Positions 5,045 through 5,440 of a stretch of DNA of 5,440 nucleotides are shown piece after piece; within the stretch, counting starts at the first letter, position 1, and every line of letters starts with the position of its first letter. The position numbers and the translations under genes are program-made. Origin of the DNA: Candidatus Auribacterota bacterium (GTDB lineage Bacteria; Auribacterota; JAFGBW01; JAFGJP01); the NCBI GenBank assembly GCA_016929035.1, contig JAFGJP010000185.1, positions 1 to 5,440 of the forward strand. Reading direction: 5' to 3'. The notes beneath the pieces were generated by a model that saw only the letters and a list, made by a program, of their open reading frames with translations, searched no databases and had not been told where the DNA came from.

Positions 5045-5440
5045 TTAATGCTTAGCCATCCTTATAATAAGAGGAATAAAAAAGATGGAGATCCAGAAGA
5101 TCATGCTTAATATGCTGAAAATGATCCCTGTGATAACAGAGGCCTTACCTCTTTTTTCAGGGTCCTTTTTTATCTGGAAAAGAGCGTAGACCGCTAATCC
5201 GATAATAAAAGGCGCTGTGAAAAAGCCGTAGCAGAAAAAGCTCAGCAGGGAGAGGCTCAGGATCAATCTTCCCCAGTTGAAATAAGACGTCTTGGTCGTT
5301 TGAAGAGCGCCGTCGTTTTCAAGCCTGTCAAAGCACCTGGGACAAAGCTTTTTCGTTTCGATCTCCGTCAGGCAGATCTCGCAGATAAAACTTCCGCATC
5401 TTTCACATATGTGATGAGCCTTGTTTTCTGCATGCAGGTA
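5045..5440 (-). CDS. Zinc-ribbon/B-box-like membrane protein, N-terminus beyond the right edge
   Basis: The frame is open from the right edge to a TAA at 5047-5045, giving 131 visible residues. A start at an internal TTG (5266) would be wrong, because the upstream codons encode a clear cysteine-rich domain. Numbering from the edge, His3 and Ala8 are followed by three CxxC pairs: Cys12/15 (CERC, followed by Gly), Cys20/23 and Cys33/36 (CPRC). This matches the B-box-like zinc finger often seen at the start of small bacterial membrane proteins; a first Cys is expected just outside the window. A linker (39-58) leads to two hydrophobic spans at about 59-88 and 102-128, separated by KKDPEKRGKAS, like DUF4190-type membrane domains. 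The zinc domain would sit in the cytoplasm or at the membrane face. Function is unknown. The stop lies 12 bases before the next gene's ATG. Confidence 0.75.
   Translation of the reverse strand, partial: YLHAENKAHHICERCGSFICEICLTEIETKKLCPRCFDRLENDGALQTTKTSYFNWGRLILSLSLLSFFCYGFFTAPFIIGLAVYALFQIKKDPEKRGKASVITGIIFSILSMIFWISIFFIPLIIRMAKH

Noticed and set aside
5045..5266. A separate 73-residue gene starting at TTG 5266
   Set aside because: The frame continues upstream to the window edge through a clear three-CxxC zinc domain, so this is only the C-terminal part of a longer gene.
1..5440. CRISPR array, tRNA, rRNA or insertion sequence
   Set aside because: I found no regularly spaced repeats, tRNA-like cloverleaf, rRNA segment, transposase motif or terminal inverted repeats.

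Overview
The window looks like chromosomal DNA from a Gram-negative-type bacterium with moderate GC content. The main pointer is the Wzt-like polysaccharide-export ATPase with a carbohydrate-binding-type C-terminal domain, sitting among cell-surface glycan genes. The mix of a DUF4013 membrane protein, a small DUF2934 protein and a zinc-ribbon/membrane protein is common in environmental lineages (deltaproteobacteria-like groups, Omnitrophota and similar candidate phyla). No marker gene here allows a firm placement, so the taxonomic reading is a guess.

Layout, left to right. Positions 1-2321 form a minus-strand cluster read right to left: queD (6-pyruvoyl/6-carboxy-tetrahydropterin synthase family), then a wzt-type ABC ATPase almost touching it, then a 148-residue protein with a coiled-coil tail whose ribosome-binding site lies inside the end of wzt, then a 195-base gap, then the first 43 codons of a glycosyltransferase that runs off the left edge. 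At 2337-2460 a divergent control region holds an 18-bp perfect palindrome that places the same -35-like hexamer on both strands. Positions 2461-4028 are a plus-strand pair: a DUF4013 multi-pass membrane protein and thioredoxin reductase (trxB). Positions 4029-4247 are AT-rich, with a probable promoter for a single small DUF2934 protein (4248-4475). A 20-bp perfect hairpin at 4490-4536 separates it from a convergent minus-strand pair: a two-helix membrane protein (4565-5032) and, upstream of it, a zinc-ribbon plus two-helix membrane protein that enters from the right edge (5045-5440).

How the genes may work together. Wzt would power export of a lipid-linked glycan and recognise its end through the C-terminal domain, and the 148-residue protein and the glycosyltransferase probably belong to the same surface-glycan pathway. 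The membrane partner Wzm is not next to wzt; pterin-enzyme gene queD takes its usual place. TrxB is housekeeping redox metabolism. The two membrane proteins at the right look like a co-translated pair of unknown function. I see no mobile element, CRISPR array, tRNA or rRNA, and no clear new defence or biosynthetic system. The less explained parts are the queD-wzt coupling, the shared palindrome, the hairpin without a U-tract and the right-hand membrane pair.
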